From assembly GCF_024372725.1 (NCBI RefSeq), contig NZ_VOUA01000034.1:1-41113 (forward strand): a stretch of 41,113 bases of DNA, read 5' to 3'. Below the pieces are notes generated by a model. That model searched no databases and was not told the origin of the DNA. It saw only the letters and a program-made list of their open reading frames with translations. This stretch comes from Methanosarcina sp. KYL-1. GTDB lineage: Archaea > Halobacteriota > Methanosarcinia > Methanosarcinales > Methanosarcinaceae. Each line of letters opens with the position of its first letter. Positions within the stretch are counted from its first letter, which is position 1. Of this stretch, positions 8,449 through 17,293 are shown piece by piece. Position numbers and translations under genes: made by a program.

Positions 8449-10242
8449 TTAATTTAACTCACCACCTTTAAAAATAGAATTTAATGGGCGGTTTGTATTT
8501 CTTTTATAAGTGGGGATGTCTCCTGAAATATTTTTTGCTCGGTTTGCCTCCCCATACCACACAACAACTCTTGGCTGTTGGTCTATAAACAACTTAGACA
8601 TTTCAACGAAGACTGAATTTGCAAGTGCTTCTGTTTCATCCCCTATGTAAGAGACAGAAGCTTTTGCTCTACTATTTTTTGAATATAAGTTGTACATATA
8701 ACTTTCAAAACTGGCATTTGGTTCGTATTTTACAAGGCAATCTTTTGATAAATCGCAAAGAATCTCTGGAAAACTGCTCTTGCTGTCGATTATATTGTAT
8801 AATTTAAGAAAATCTCTCATTGTTTGACGCTTTAAACTTTTTACTTCTTCATCTGGATCTTGTAAGAAAGTTAGTCTTCTGTTGACTTCATTACTTCGAT
8901 TATTCCTGACTGTTTTAAAAAATGTAATATTCTTGGGCTTTATCCAGTTGGGAGAAATTGCTTTTCCGGTTGACAGTGCGATTAATCTTTCTTTATTAAT
9001 TGGTGTCAAATTTGTATTTTTCAGCGGGCAGTAGTTAACACAATGTTCACATAATAATACACAGTTTTCATCCATCAAATGATTTACTTCTTCCCATCCA
9101 TTGCCATTTGTATCATTCCATTTATAAGCTCTCTTCATTTGTGGGCCACTATTTCCTTGGTTTTGAATTGTGTCTCCTTCTTGAAGAGCTTTTGTGTTTT
9201 TATATTCAAAAACGTATTCGTCATAATTAAAGAAAAAAATGTGTGCATGAGCAGGTGGCCAATGTGAGTAATATAAACCTAAATTATGGTTTTTGCATAT
9301 CCTTTCATCTTGTAGGTCTATTTCATCTGATTTTGTGTATAGCGCACTTCCTCCATATAAGCTGAACAACTCTCTGTTCATAATTGAGTTTCTAGCCCAA
9401 TTCAAACAGAGAAATTCTCTTTTTTTACTCCCTAGTTGATAATATCTAATTCGATGTCCTGAAAATAAATCATGAAATGGTTTTTTATTTAGTTGTATGT
9501 GCATCACTAAGTAGGTCATGTTCAATTCGCATGGAAGAGTATCCATTTTGAAAATTAGTGTATCTGAGCAAATAAGAGTAATCAGATAAATCGAATCTTG
9601 ATCGTTCCTTAATATGTATATTTTTTTTCCTAATATTAATCGATCTCTTTCAAAAGAACCGCTCATCGGATGAGTTTTAAATTGAACAAGCACAACATTT
9701 GCCAATAAGCTTGTCCTTATGTTCCTTGTTTTAAAAAAATAGCACACAGGGTCCAAAAACATATCTTCTTCTTCTGTTTGCAAGATATCTTCTTCAAAAA
9801 TCCAGACAATATCCTTATATCTTCTCATCAGTTCTTTCAATTCTTTTTGCTTTATGGATTCACAACCAATTATCCATAAATTGTGCTCTTGTGGAAAAAT
9901 ATTATTTTCAACTAAACTTTCAATAACTTTCCATGGACAAGAATATTCAGGAGTTATGGCAAGATTTACATTATTTCGAATCGCTAATTCAAAAAAAGAT
10001 TCAAACTTTTTCTTTGATATATTTGTGTCTAGGTTTCTTACAAAATAATCGCCGAATTCAATTTCTCCACATGGCTGAAAAAGTAAGGTTTTATACAATT
10101 GAGATCCAGGTTTTAATAATTCTAAGTCTGGATTTTTCAATTCTTTGTTTGATAGATAGTTATCAATAAACTCAAAATTTTGAGGATTCCCAGACACTTT
10201 TACCACCATATATAAAATAGTTGTGAGATTCTTTCTTTTCAC
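8449..10242 (-). CDS. Nitrilase-fold (carbon-nitrogen hydrolase-like) protein with extra C-terminal domain
   Basis: A 597-residue protein. The first ~290 residues carry what appears to be the nitrilase-superfamily triad: Glu99 in AITPEYS, Lys189 in VQFKTHP and Cys225 in LICSDTL. The Lys-to-Cys spacing of 36 is usual for the family, and MHIQLNKKP follows. The C-terminal half is unrecognised and has a Cys cluster, CVLLCEHCVNYC (394-405), that could hold a metal. Nitrilase-fold enzymes cleave amide or nitrile C-N bonds, and as an effector this one might attack a metabolite, cofactor or protein amide; that is inference. The GTG start overlaps the upstream TGA (GTGA), so it is translationally coupled to the STAND-ABC gene. 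Overall similarity to characterised nitrilases is low, so the call rests on motifs and order. Confidence 0.65.
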   Translation of the reverse strand: MKRKNLTTILYMVVKVSGNPQNFEFIDNYLSNKELKNPDLELLKPGSQLYKTLLFQPCGEIEFGDYFVRNLDTNISKKKFESFFELAIRNNVNLAITPEYSCPWKVIESLVENNIFPQEHNLWIIGCESIKQKELKELMRRYKDIVWIFEEDILQTEEEDMFLDPVCYFFKTRNIRTSLLANVVLVQFKTHPMSGSFERDRLILGKKIYILRNDQDSIYLITLICSDTLIFKMDTLPCELNMTYLVMHIQLNKKPFHDLFSGHRIRYYQLGSKKREFLCLNWARNSIMNRELFSLYGGSALYTKSDEIDLQDERICKNHNLGLYYSHWPPAHAHIFFFNYDEYVFEYKNTKALQEGDTIQNQGNSGPQMKRAYKWNDTNGNGWEEVNHLMDENCVLLCEHCVNYCPLKNTNLTPINKERLIALSTGKAISPNWIKPKNITFFKTVRNNRSNEVNRRLTFLQDPDEEVKSLKRQTMRDFLKLYNIIDSKSSFPEILCDLSKDCLVKYEPNASFESYMYNLYSKNSRAKASVSYIGDETEALANSVFVEMSKLFIDQQPRVVVWYGEANRAKNISGDIPTYKRNTNRPLNSIFKGGELN

Positions 10243-13200
10243 CTTGATAGGTTATATCTCTTAAATTCTAGTTCCCCTAAAAATTTAAACTTCTGAGATA
10301 TTAAGAATGCCAAATTTTCGTTTGCAGTGGCAAAAAATACTTGCCTATCTGTATTAATTACTATTTCTCTCAAATAATCAATAAATTCCAATACATTTAG
10401 ATCATCTATAAAGGATATTGGATCATCAAAAATTAAGTAAGGGGGACCATTTTGTAACTTTTTGTTTAAACTAAGAAAAATGGCCAATGCAAGTGCAGAT
10501 CTTTGACCAGTACTCATTGTGGATAATTCTGCATATTCTGAGGACTTGATTCTTTTCAATATAATATTAGAATCGAGATCAAAATCAATATTTTCGAATT
10601 CTTTCGGTGAATGTATTGCATTAAATATTTTAAAGATTTCTTCCTTATTTTTCTGAATGAAATTATGCAAGTAATTTTCTTTACTTTCACTAGTTAAAAT
10701 GTTTTTAATTGAAAAATGGCCTTTGTTGACAATTTCTTTCCTTTCAGTAACTTCTTTTATTTTACCTTCAATTCTCTTAATTTTTGTTTTGTAACTACAT
10801 TCGATTATATCATTTTTGTTCACTATATTTTTTTCCGCCTTTAAATTTTCAAAGAAATTGTTAATACGATCAAGTCTAAATTCTATATCTCTTAGCGGAT
10901 CATTATCCGAGACGAATATTATCTCCGATAGCTCTTCTACTAATTTTATAGAATTGTTTATTTTTTCCATTCTGTTTTGAATTAAAATTTGAAACGTATT
11001 TTGCTTCGAATTTGTGGAAATTACTTCATCGCTGTTTAGTTCTTTTGAGTAACTTCCTATAAAAATATCCTTCATTTTATAAGTTTTATTTATTTTATTT
11101 TCAATTTGTAAAGTTTTTTTCTCTAAAATTCTTTGCTTAGTTTTTTCGCAATCGTCGTTAAGCAAGCTATAAATTTTTTCTAATTCTTCCAGTGAATTTT
11201 CTATATCTAAATCTATCAAATCGATTTGACTTTTAATTTTTTTCAGTCTATTTTTTTCTGTCTTTAATGAACTTAACGTTAAATTTGGAATCCAATTAGT
11301 GTTTTTCAAAATGTAGTCTAAGCACATTTTTGCTTTATTGTAATCATTTTCAAACTCGATATAAGAATCTTCCAAACTTTGAGGAAGTATACCTTTCCAC
11401 ATTATTTTATCTGCTTCTTCAATAAATTGGGGGATTGAACTTCCTATAATGTTTTTATTAACAGTAATCTCTTTCATTATATCTTTTTCAATGTTTATAT
11501 CTTCCTCATATTCAGCAATGTAGTCTTCACATCTTTTTAATTCTGCTCTAAATTCCGATAAAAAATCTTTGAGCCTTTTTTCTACATAATTTACGTTTTC
11601 ACCTAGAGATATGTCTTCAAAAGCTTTTCTTATTTGGCCAGAAGAGTTTTCGTTTAATAGTCTAAATGCAGCATCTGTATTGTAAAAATTAAATTTATTG
11701 AAGCTTATACATAAATTGTTACTGTATTCGTTTTGTTCATAAGGATTATTATACCAATAAGAATCTCTTAAGTTGTATCTCTTGTTATTTTTAAGATCTA
11801 AGCTGTTGAACTCATTTCTTCCTTCATAAAGAATTTCAATTTCATAGTCAACTATTTGATTTCGACTTCTATAATTATTGCCACACATAAATAGTTCAAT
11901 TGCTTCCAGAAGAGATGTTTTTCCACTTCCATTTTGACCATAGAATAGATTAACTCTTCCGAGATCAAATTCCCTCTTTATAGGGTAATTTCGATATTTT
12001 TTCAATTTGATTTTCTTGATGTTAACTATTTTTTCTTCTTTTATTTCTAAATGCTTTAAATTTTCATTTGAGCTCCCCATTTCTTTATATACACTTGCCA
12101 AATTTAGCAATATTTTAGCTACCTTAGGATTTTTTTCTCCAAAGGTATTTTCACTAATTTGAAGTGCTCTTTGATAAAGTGGTAGTGCTTTTTCATAGTC
12201 CTTTAACTGCCGATAGAGTCCTGCAAGATTATTTAGTGTTGCTGCAACATCTGGGTGTTCTGGTCCCAGTACTTTTTCAACTATTTTGTATGCTTGGTTA
12301 TACAGCTGAAGTGCTTTTTCGTATTCTCCTATACTTTCATGTAGCCCTGCTAAATTGCTTATCGTTGTTGCAACATCAGGGTGTTCCGGACCCAGAGTTT
12401 TTTCAACTATTTTAAGTGTTTTTTGGTAAAGTGGTAACGCTCTTTCATGCTCCCCCATATTTTCATAAAGTCCTGCAAGATTGTTGAGAGTTGTTGCAAC
12501 ATCAGGATGTTCCGGTCCTAAAACATCTTCAGTTATTTCTAGATCCCGCTGGTAAAGTGGTAGTGCTTTTTCGTAGTCCTTTAACTGCCGATAGAGCCCT
12601 GCAAGATTGTTTAGTGTTTTTGCAACGATTGGGTGCTTCGGTCCAAGTGCATTTTCAACTATTTTAAGTGCTTCTTGGTAAAGTGGTAATGCTTTTTCGT
12701 AGTCCTTTAACTGCCGATAAAGTCCTGCAAGATTGTTTAGTGTTGTTGCAACATCAGGATGTTCTGGTCCTAGCACTTTTTCTTTAATTTTCACCGCTTG
12801 ATTATAAGATTGCAGTGCTTTTTCATATTCTCCCATGTGCCCATAGAGTCCTGCAAGATTGCTTAGTGTTGTTGCAACATCAGGGTGTTCTGGTCCTAGC
12901 ACTTTTTCTCTAATTTTAAGCGCTTGTTTATAAAGTTGCAGTGCTTTTTCGTATTCCCCCATGCTTTCGCACAATCTTGCTAGATTGTTTATTGTTGTTG
13001 CAACATCTGGGTGTTCTGGCCCCAGCACTTTTTCAACTATTTTAAGTGCTTGCTGACAACATGAAAGTGCTTTTTCGTACTCTCCCATCTGATTATAGAG
13101 TCCTGCTAGATTGTTCAGTATTTTTGCAACATCAGGGTGTTCTGGTCCTAGCACTTTTTCTCTAATTTTAAGCGCTTGCAGACAAGATGGAAGTGCTTTT

Positions 13201-15302
13201 TCATACTCTCCCATGCTTTCATAGAGTCCTGCTAGATTGTTCAGTATTTTTGCAACATCAGGGTGTTCTGGTCCTAGCACTTTTTCAACTATTTTTTGTG
13301 CTTCTTGATAAAGTTGCAGTGCTTTCTCGTACTCTCCCATGCTTTCATAGAGTCCTGCTAGATTGTTCAGTGTTATTGCAACATCAGGGTGTTCTGGCCC
13401 CAGTACTTTTTCAACTATTTTTTGTGCTTCTTGATAAAGTTGCAGTGCTTTCTCGTACTCTCCCATACTTTCATAGAGTCCTGCCAGATTGTTCAGTGTT
13501 GTTGCAACATCAGGGTGCTCTGGCCCCAGTACTTTTTCTCTAATTTTAGTCGCTTGCTTATAATGTTTCAGCGCTTTTTCGTATTCTCCCATGCTTTCAT
13601 GCAATCTTGCTAGATTGTTTAGTGTTGTTGCAACTTCAGGATGTTCAAGTCCAAGTTCTTCCTCATTATTTGTGAGTTTTTTCTCATACATTTTTAGGGA
13701 TTCTTCATACTTGCCCACATTCGCATAAAGAGTTGCAAGTGCATCCAAAGTTTTTCCATACTCGGGCTTTTTACATTCATTCTTTTCTTCTAAATATTCC
13801 AACATTTCTTGATATAGTGATATAATCAAAGTCCAGAATGCTGCTCTAAAAAAAGGATCTGAAAAATCGATAAACCATTTGAAAAATCTATCTACATCAA
13901 GGGCGGTTTTTGCATGATAAAAACCTTCAATCAAAGAAGTCTCATGTTTAGTGGTAATTTCTTTAATATCAATATCTTTTAATTGATTACTGTAATACTC
14001 AAGCATGAAAAGATGAACTTCTTTCTTTAATTTTTCTTCTTGATATTCCTGAAGACTATTTCTCATTAACTGATGCATGTACATTCTGCCTTCAGTATCA
14101 TGAAGAAATGAAAACCGGTGTAATTCTAAGTATTCATGTATAGGGTAGCCTGTACTAAAATTCGTGACTAACAATTTGAATATATCGTAATCCCAGAAGC
14201 GAGGAGTTGATAATACTTTAAAGGTTTTGATCTCTATATGAGTAAGATATTTTAAAAAACTATTATTAATTTCTTCTGGCATTTGCGCAAAATCAGATGG
14301 GTTTGGTTGCCTTTTTTTTTTAATTTTAGAGTAAGAATCAACAGTTAAAGCTAGATAATGGGGAACCCCTTCGCTTTTTGTAAGTAAAGTCTGTTGTATC
14401 TCTTTTTCTCTAACTCCACATGAATTTAGAAAATTAATCACATCTTTATCTGGTAGTTTTTCAAGGGGATACTGCTCAAGATATTTTTCCCAGTCTGGAT
14501 CAACTTCTTCCCAAAAAAGAGGCCTTCTTCCGAAGATCACCCATAAGCAATTTTCTGGCAGATTTGTTATTAATTCTCTTATCCACTCGTCTTTAGAATG
14601 GATGTTTACGAGACTTCGTTGATTTTCCCAAAGATTTTCATATGTATCTATGAAGAAAACTGCAGATTTCGAGTTTTTCTGCAAATAATCGATTAAGTCA
14701 AAAGCCCAATAAATTGGAAGTAGTTTTTCTAATTGAGCAATGTTCATATCAAATAACTTTAAAATTTCTTTGTTTCTTCTTAAAAACCATTCATCTGAAC
14801 AATCTGGATATTCTTCAATTGTTTTTTTGATACTCCTGGAATTTATCTGGACAAAACCGCCGAAGACATCAATTAACTTTTCAACGATGCTATTTTTGGA
14901 GTAACTTTCTTTTTGTAGAGGGATATTGGGATTTATTTTCTTCCAATAGACAGCGTTTGCAATGTCAAAAGAATTGAATTTAATATCATATTTTTCCTGC
15001 AGTTGATTCCTTAGAAATTCTAAGAATTTATCAACCCGTCTATGAGATTCTATTCTGAGATCCACAAATGCCCATAGTGTAATAGGATTCTGGTATAATT
15101 GGTTGTGTATATCAATCCGCTTCGCAAGTTCTTTTAGCAAGCTTGTTTTTCCTATACCCGCAATCCCATGATATACTAAAACATTATAGTTTTTTTTGCC
15201 AATAATATTCAATGAATTTTCAAAAACTTCAATAAATTCTGTTCTATTAACAAATAGGCGCTCTCCTCTATAAATAAGAGAACTAGTGGGAGATATTACC
15301 AT
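10239..15302 (-). CDS. STAND NTPase - TPR - ABC/SMC-like ATPase fusion protein
   Basis: A 1687-residue protein with two separate ATPase modules. Residues 1-430 are a STAND NTPase: Walker A GIAGIGKT (46-53), Walker B AVFFIDT (214-220), an Arg-containing strand WVIFGRR, a GVPHYLAL motif (312-319) and a winged-helix-like region. Residues 430-510 form a linker. Residues about 517-1085 are 13 full TPRs plus a partial one (core NLAGLYESMGEYEKALQLY). Residues about 1090-1687 are an ABC/SMC-type ATPase: Walker A GQNGSGKT (1122-1129), a long coiled-coil-like insert, signature STMSTGQRSALAL (from 1594) and Walker B YLIFDDP. The ATG has AGAGGA six bases upstream. It is first gene of a three-gene operon. 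STAND-TPR proteins sense a trigger and oligomerise; SMC-like ATPases act in DNA-linked defence. Fusion of both in one chain is unusual. Codon use is more AT-rich than in flanking genes. Confidence 0.9.
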   Translation of the reverse strand: MVISPTSSLIYRGERLFVNRTEFIEVFENSLNIIGKKNYNVLVYHGIAGIGKTSLLKELAKRIDIHNQLYQNPITLWAFVDLRIESHRRVDKFLEFLRNQLQEKYDIKFNSFDIANAVYWKKINPNIPLQKESYSKNSIVEKLIDVFGGFVQINSRSIKKTIEEYPDCSDEWFLRRNKEILKLFDMNIAQLEKLLPIYWAFDLIDYLQKNSKSAVFFIDTYENLWENQRSLVNIHSKDEWIRELITNLPENCLWVIFGRRPLFWEEVDPDWEKYLEQYPLEKLPDKDVINFLNSCGVREKEIQQTLLTKSEGVPHYLALTVDSYSKIKKKRQPNPSDFAQMPEEINNSFLKYLTHIEIKTFKVLSTPRFWDYDIFKLLVTNFSTGYPIHEYLELHRFSFLHDTEGRMYMHQLMRNSLQEYQEEKLKKEVHLFMLEYYSNQLKDIDIKEITTKHETSLIEGFYHAKTALDVDRFFKWFIDFSDPFFRAAFWTLIISLYQEMLEYLEEKNECKKPEYGKTLDALATLYANVGKYEESLKMYEKKLTNNEEELGLEHPEVATTLNNLARLHESMGEYEKALKHYKQATKIREKVLGPEHPDVATTLNNLAGLYESMGEYEKALQLYQEAQKIVEKVLGPEHPDVAITLNNLAGLYESMGEYEKALQLYQEAQKIVEKVLGPEHPDVAKILNNLAGLYESMGEYEKALPSCLQALKIREKVLGPEHPDVAKILNNLAGLYNQMGEYEKALSCCQQALKIVEKVLGPEHPDVATTINNLARLCESMGEYEKALQLYKQALKIREKVLGPEHPDVATTLSNLAGLYGHMGEYEKALQSYNQAVKIKEKVLGPEHPDVATTLNNLAGLYRQLKDYEKALPLYQEALKIVENALGPKHPIVAKTLNNLAGLYRQLKDYEKALPLYQRDLEITEDVLGPEHPDVATTLNNLAGLYENMGEHERALPLYQKTLKIVEKTLGPEHPDVATTISNLAGLHESIGEYEKALQLYNQAYKIVEKVLGPEHPDVAATLNNLAGLYRQLKDYEKALPLYQRALQISENTFGEKNPKVAKILLNLASVYKEMGSSNENLKHLEIKEEKIVNIKKIKLKKYRNYPIKREFDLGRVNLFYGQNGSGKTSLLEAIELFMCGNNYRSRNQIVDYEIEILYEGRNEFNSLDLKNNKRYNLRDSYWYNNPYEQNEYSNNLCISFNKFNFYNTDAAFRLLNENSSGQIRKAFEDISLGENVNYVEKRLKDFLSEFRAELKRCEDYIAEYEEDINIEKDIMKEITVNKNIIGSSIPQFIEEADKIMWKGILPQSLEDSYIEFENDYNKAKMCLDYILKNTNWIPNLTLSSLKTEKNRLKKIKSQIDLIDLDIENSLEELEKIYSLLNDDCEKTKQRILEKKTLQIENKINKTYKMKDIFIGSYSKELNSDEVISTNSKQNTFQILIQNRMEKINNSIKLVEELSEIIFVSDNDPLRDIEFRLDRINNFFENLKAEKNIVNKNDIIECSYKTKIKRIEGKIKEVTERKEIVNKGHFSIKNILTSESKENYLHNFIQKNKEEIFKIFNAIHSPKEFENIDFDLDSNIILKRIKSSEYAELSTMSTGQRSALALAIFLSLNKKLQNGPPYLIFDDPISFIDDLNVLEFIDYLREIVINTDRQVFFATANENLAFLISQKFKFLGELEFKRYNLSR
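12050..13750 (-). repeat. 126-bp tandem coding repeats, about 13 units
   Basis: The TPR block of the STAND-ABC gene is an array of 126-bp units that stay very similar at DNA level. On the plus strand GGTGTTCTGGTCCTAGCACT recurs in several units, and CATGCTTTCATAGAGTCCTG is present at both about 13212 and 13338. High nucleotide identity beyond what the protein needs points to recent expansion or ongoing recombination. Confidence 0.9.
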
Positions 15303-15526
15303 GAAATTCCTCTACCTGTCAAACCTATCTTATGTTAAAATATTTTAAGTATGGTGCGTCAGGTTTGAAAATTACTCTATATAAAAGTATCTAAAATTGA
15401 CCAAATATTAATATATATATTCAAATTTAATTATAATTTTCATATGTCATTGGTTGTACATTCAGAATTTTTTATCAAACTTTTTCGAATTTGTAACTTT
15501 TCCTATATTTAAATACTCACCCTTTT
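15303..15526 (-). promoter_or_regulatory. Promoter region of the STAND operon
   Basis: A 224-bp AT-rich spacer. Read on the minus strand, CTTTTATATAGAG (about 15379-15391) is a TATA-box candidate. A start site about 25 bp downstream would leave a leader of roughly 50-60 nt ending in the AGAGGA ribosome site before ATG 15302. A second AT-rich tract (TATATATATT, about 15410-15420) is further upstream. No clear operator is seen. Confidence 0.4.
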
Positions 15527-17167
15527 TCACGCTTCCCGCCAGCTTCTCTCGATCTTCTCATACAGTGCCAGCAAATTGTTCCGCGTGATTTTGAAGTAGG
15601 GGTGGTCGATGCCGAAGGCGGCTTCGATGATGTCGAGGGCTTTTTCGTAGAGGTCGATTGCGGTTTCGTATTCGCCCATGCTTTCGTGGAGGCCGGCGAG
15701 GTTGTTGAGGGTGGTGCCGACGTCGGGGTGGGTCGGGCCGAGGGTGGTTTCGTAGATCTTGAGGGCGCGTTCGTAGAGGGGGAGGGCTTTTTTGTGTTCG
15801 CCCATGGAGCGGTAGAGTTCGGCAAGGTTGTTGAGGGTCTTGGCAACGTCGGGGTGGGATTCGCCCAGGGTCTTTTCCCGGATGGCGAGGGCTTTTTCGT
15901 AGAGTTTTAGGGCTTCTCTGCACCTGCGCTTCTGGACGTAGACGCCGGCAAGGTTGTTGAGGGTGTTTGCATAGCCGGAGTGGTCGGTTTTTCCCAGGTT
16001 TTCGAAGATTTCGAGGGCGCGGGTGTAGAGGGCGAGGGCTTTTTCGGGGCTTCCGGTATCGAAGTAGAGGAGGCCGAGGTTGTTTAAGGTCTGGGCTAGC
16101 TGGGGGTGGGTCGGGCCGTAGGCTTTTTCCTGGAGCTTGAGGGCTTTTCCGTAGGCTTCTGCGGCTTCTTCTGTCCTGCCCATTTCCGAGAGGAGGACAC
16201 CCAGGTTGTTGAGGGTGCCTGCGGTGTAGGCCTGGAGTTTCGGGTTTTCGGGCCTTTTCTTCCGGAGGTTGTCGAGGAGGTCGAGGGCCCGGGTGAAGAG
16301 TTCGACTGCTTTTTCAGGCTCTTCCATTCCCTGGTAGAAAAAGGCCGTCCTGTTCAGGGTCCGGACAGAGCCCAGGTTTTCGGGGGAGAGGAACTTTTCC
16401 TGGATTTCCAGGGCCCTGGTGTAGCATTCCAGGGCTTCTTCGGGCTCTTCCGTGAAGTAATAGAGGGCTCCGAGTTCGCTTAAGGTGTCTCCTACTTCCG
16501 GGCTGTCCGGGCCGAGGGTCTTTTCCCGGATTGCAAGCGCCCGGGAAAACAGGCTTAAGGCTTCGTCGTACCTGCCCAGGTACCTGTGTATTCCGGCAAG
16601 CCCGTTTGCGGCAGCCGCAGTTGCCGGGTGGTCCGGGCCCAGGTCCTTTTCTGCGAGCTCAAGCAGTTCCCCGTATATGGGAAAAAGCAGCTCCCAGGAT
16701 GCTGACCTGTAAAAGGGCTCGGCTCTTGAGGAAAACCAGCCGACCAGCTCTTCGGGTCCGAGCACTTCTTTTGCATGCCCGAAAGCCTCTTTCAGGGCAG
16801 TCTCATCGTCAGTGGTGAGCAGTTCGGGGTCCAGGTCTTTCAGCCGCCTGCTGTAGCTTTCAAACAGGGCCATGTGTTTTTCGGAAGCCTTCAGTTTTTC
16901 ACCCCTTCCTGCAGTCTCGTTTCCGGCAGGTCCATTCCCTGTGGGTTCATTCCTGGCAGCTTCATTCCTGGCAGCTTCATTCCTGGCAGTTTCATTCCTG
17001 GCAGTTTTATTTTCGGCAGTTCCATTCCCTTCGGGTCCATTGCCGGCGGATTTATTCTCAGCAGATTTATTCCCGGCAGACTCGCTTCCCGGAGAAAGCT
17101 CCTCTTTATATAAGCTTTTAATTAAATTGACCGTATTCAAACCCTCCTGAACGAAAAAACGGGACAA
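15527..17167 (-). CDS. TPR protein related to the STAND protein's linker and repeats
   Basis: A 546-residue protein. Residues 29-87 are a low-complexity run of five-residue units (ARNEA, AGNGP, AENKT types). Residues about 100-172 align without large gaps to residues 433-505 of the neighbouring STAND protein (LLTTDDETALKEAFGHAK against ITTKHETSLIEGFYHAK, and so on). About eight or nine kinesin-light-chain-type TPRs follow. It has no NTPase or ABC part, so it is a free-standing homologue of the sensor portion, possibly a decoy, adaptor or remnant. Codon use is GC-rich like the host genes, unlike the AT-rich operon just downstream. The start is probably TTG at 17167 with AGGA seven bases upstream; an AGGAGG site lies inside the frame shortly after, so the start is uncertain. 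Confidence 0.85.
   Translation of the reverse strand: MSRFFVQEGLNTVNLIKSLYKEELSPGSESAGNKSAENKSAGNGPEGNGTAENKTARNETARNEAARNEAARNEPTGNGPAGNETAGRGEKLKASEKHMALFESYSRRLKDLDPELLTTDDETALKEAFGHAKEVLGPEELVGWFSSRAEPFYRSASWELLFPIYGELLELAEKDLGPDHPATAAAANGLAGIHRYLGRYDEALSLFSRALAIREKTLGPDSPEVGDTLSELGALYYFTEEPEEALECYTRALEIQEKFLSPENLGSVRTLNRTAFFYQGMEEPEKAVELFTRALDLLDNLRKKRPENPKLQAYTAGTLNNLGVLLSEMGRTEEAAEAYGKALKLQEKAYGPTHPQLAQTLNNLGLLYFDTGSPEKALALYTRALEIFENLGKTDHSGYANTLNNLAGVYVQKRRCREALKLYEKALAIREKTLGESHPDVAKTLNNLAELYRSMGEHKKALPLYERALKIYETTLGPTHPDVGTTLNNLAGLHESMGEYETAIDLYEKALDIIEAAFGIDHPYFKITRNNLLALYEKIERSWREA
16907..17083 (-). repeat. 15-bp in-frame coding repeats
   Basis: Repeats of about 15 bp such as CTGGCAGCTTCATTC (plus strand) encode the Asn/Ala/Glu/Gly-rich five-residue units near the N-terminus of the TPR protein. 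The unit length is a multiple of three, so gain or loss of copies keeps the frame. Confidence 0.85.
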
Positions 17168-17293
17168 TAAAATTTCCTATTGTAAATATTTCAGGGTGCC
17201 CCTATATTATAGTATCATACTCAGAAAATGAATTCAGGGAAAAGGAAGGCAGAGAGCCCCTTTTTCCGTAAAAAGAACTTGAAATTAATATTT

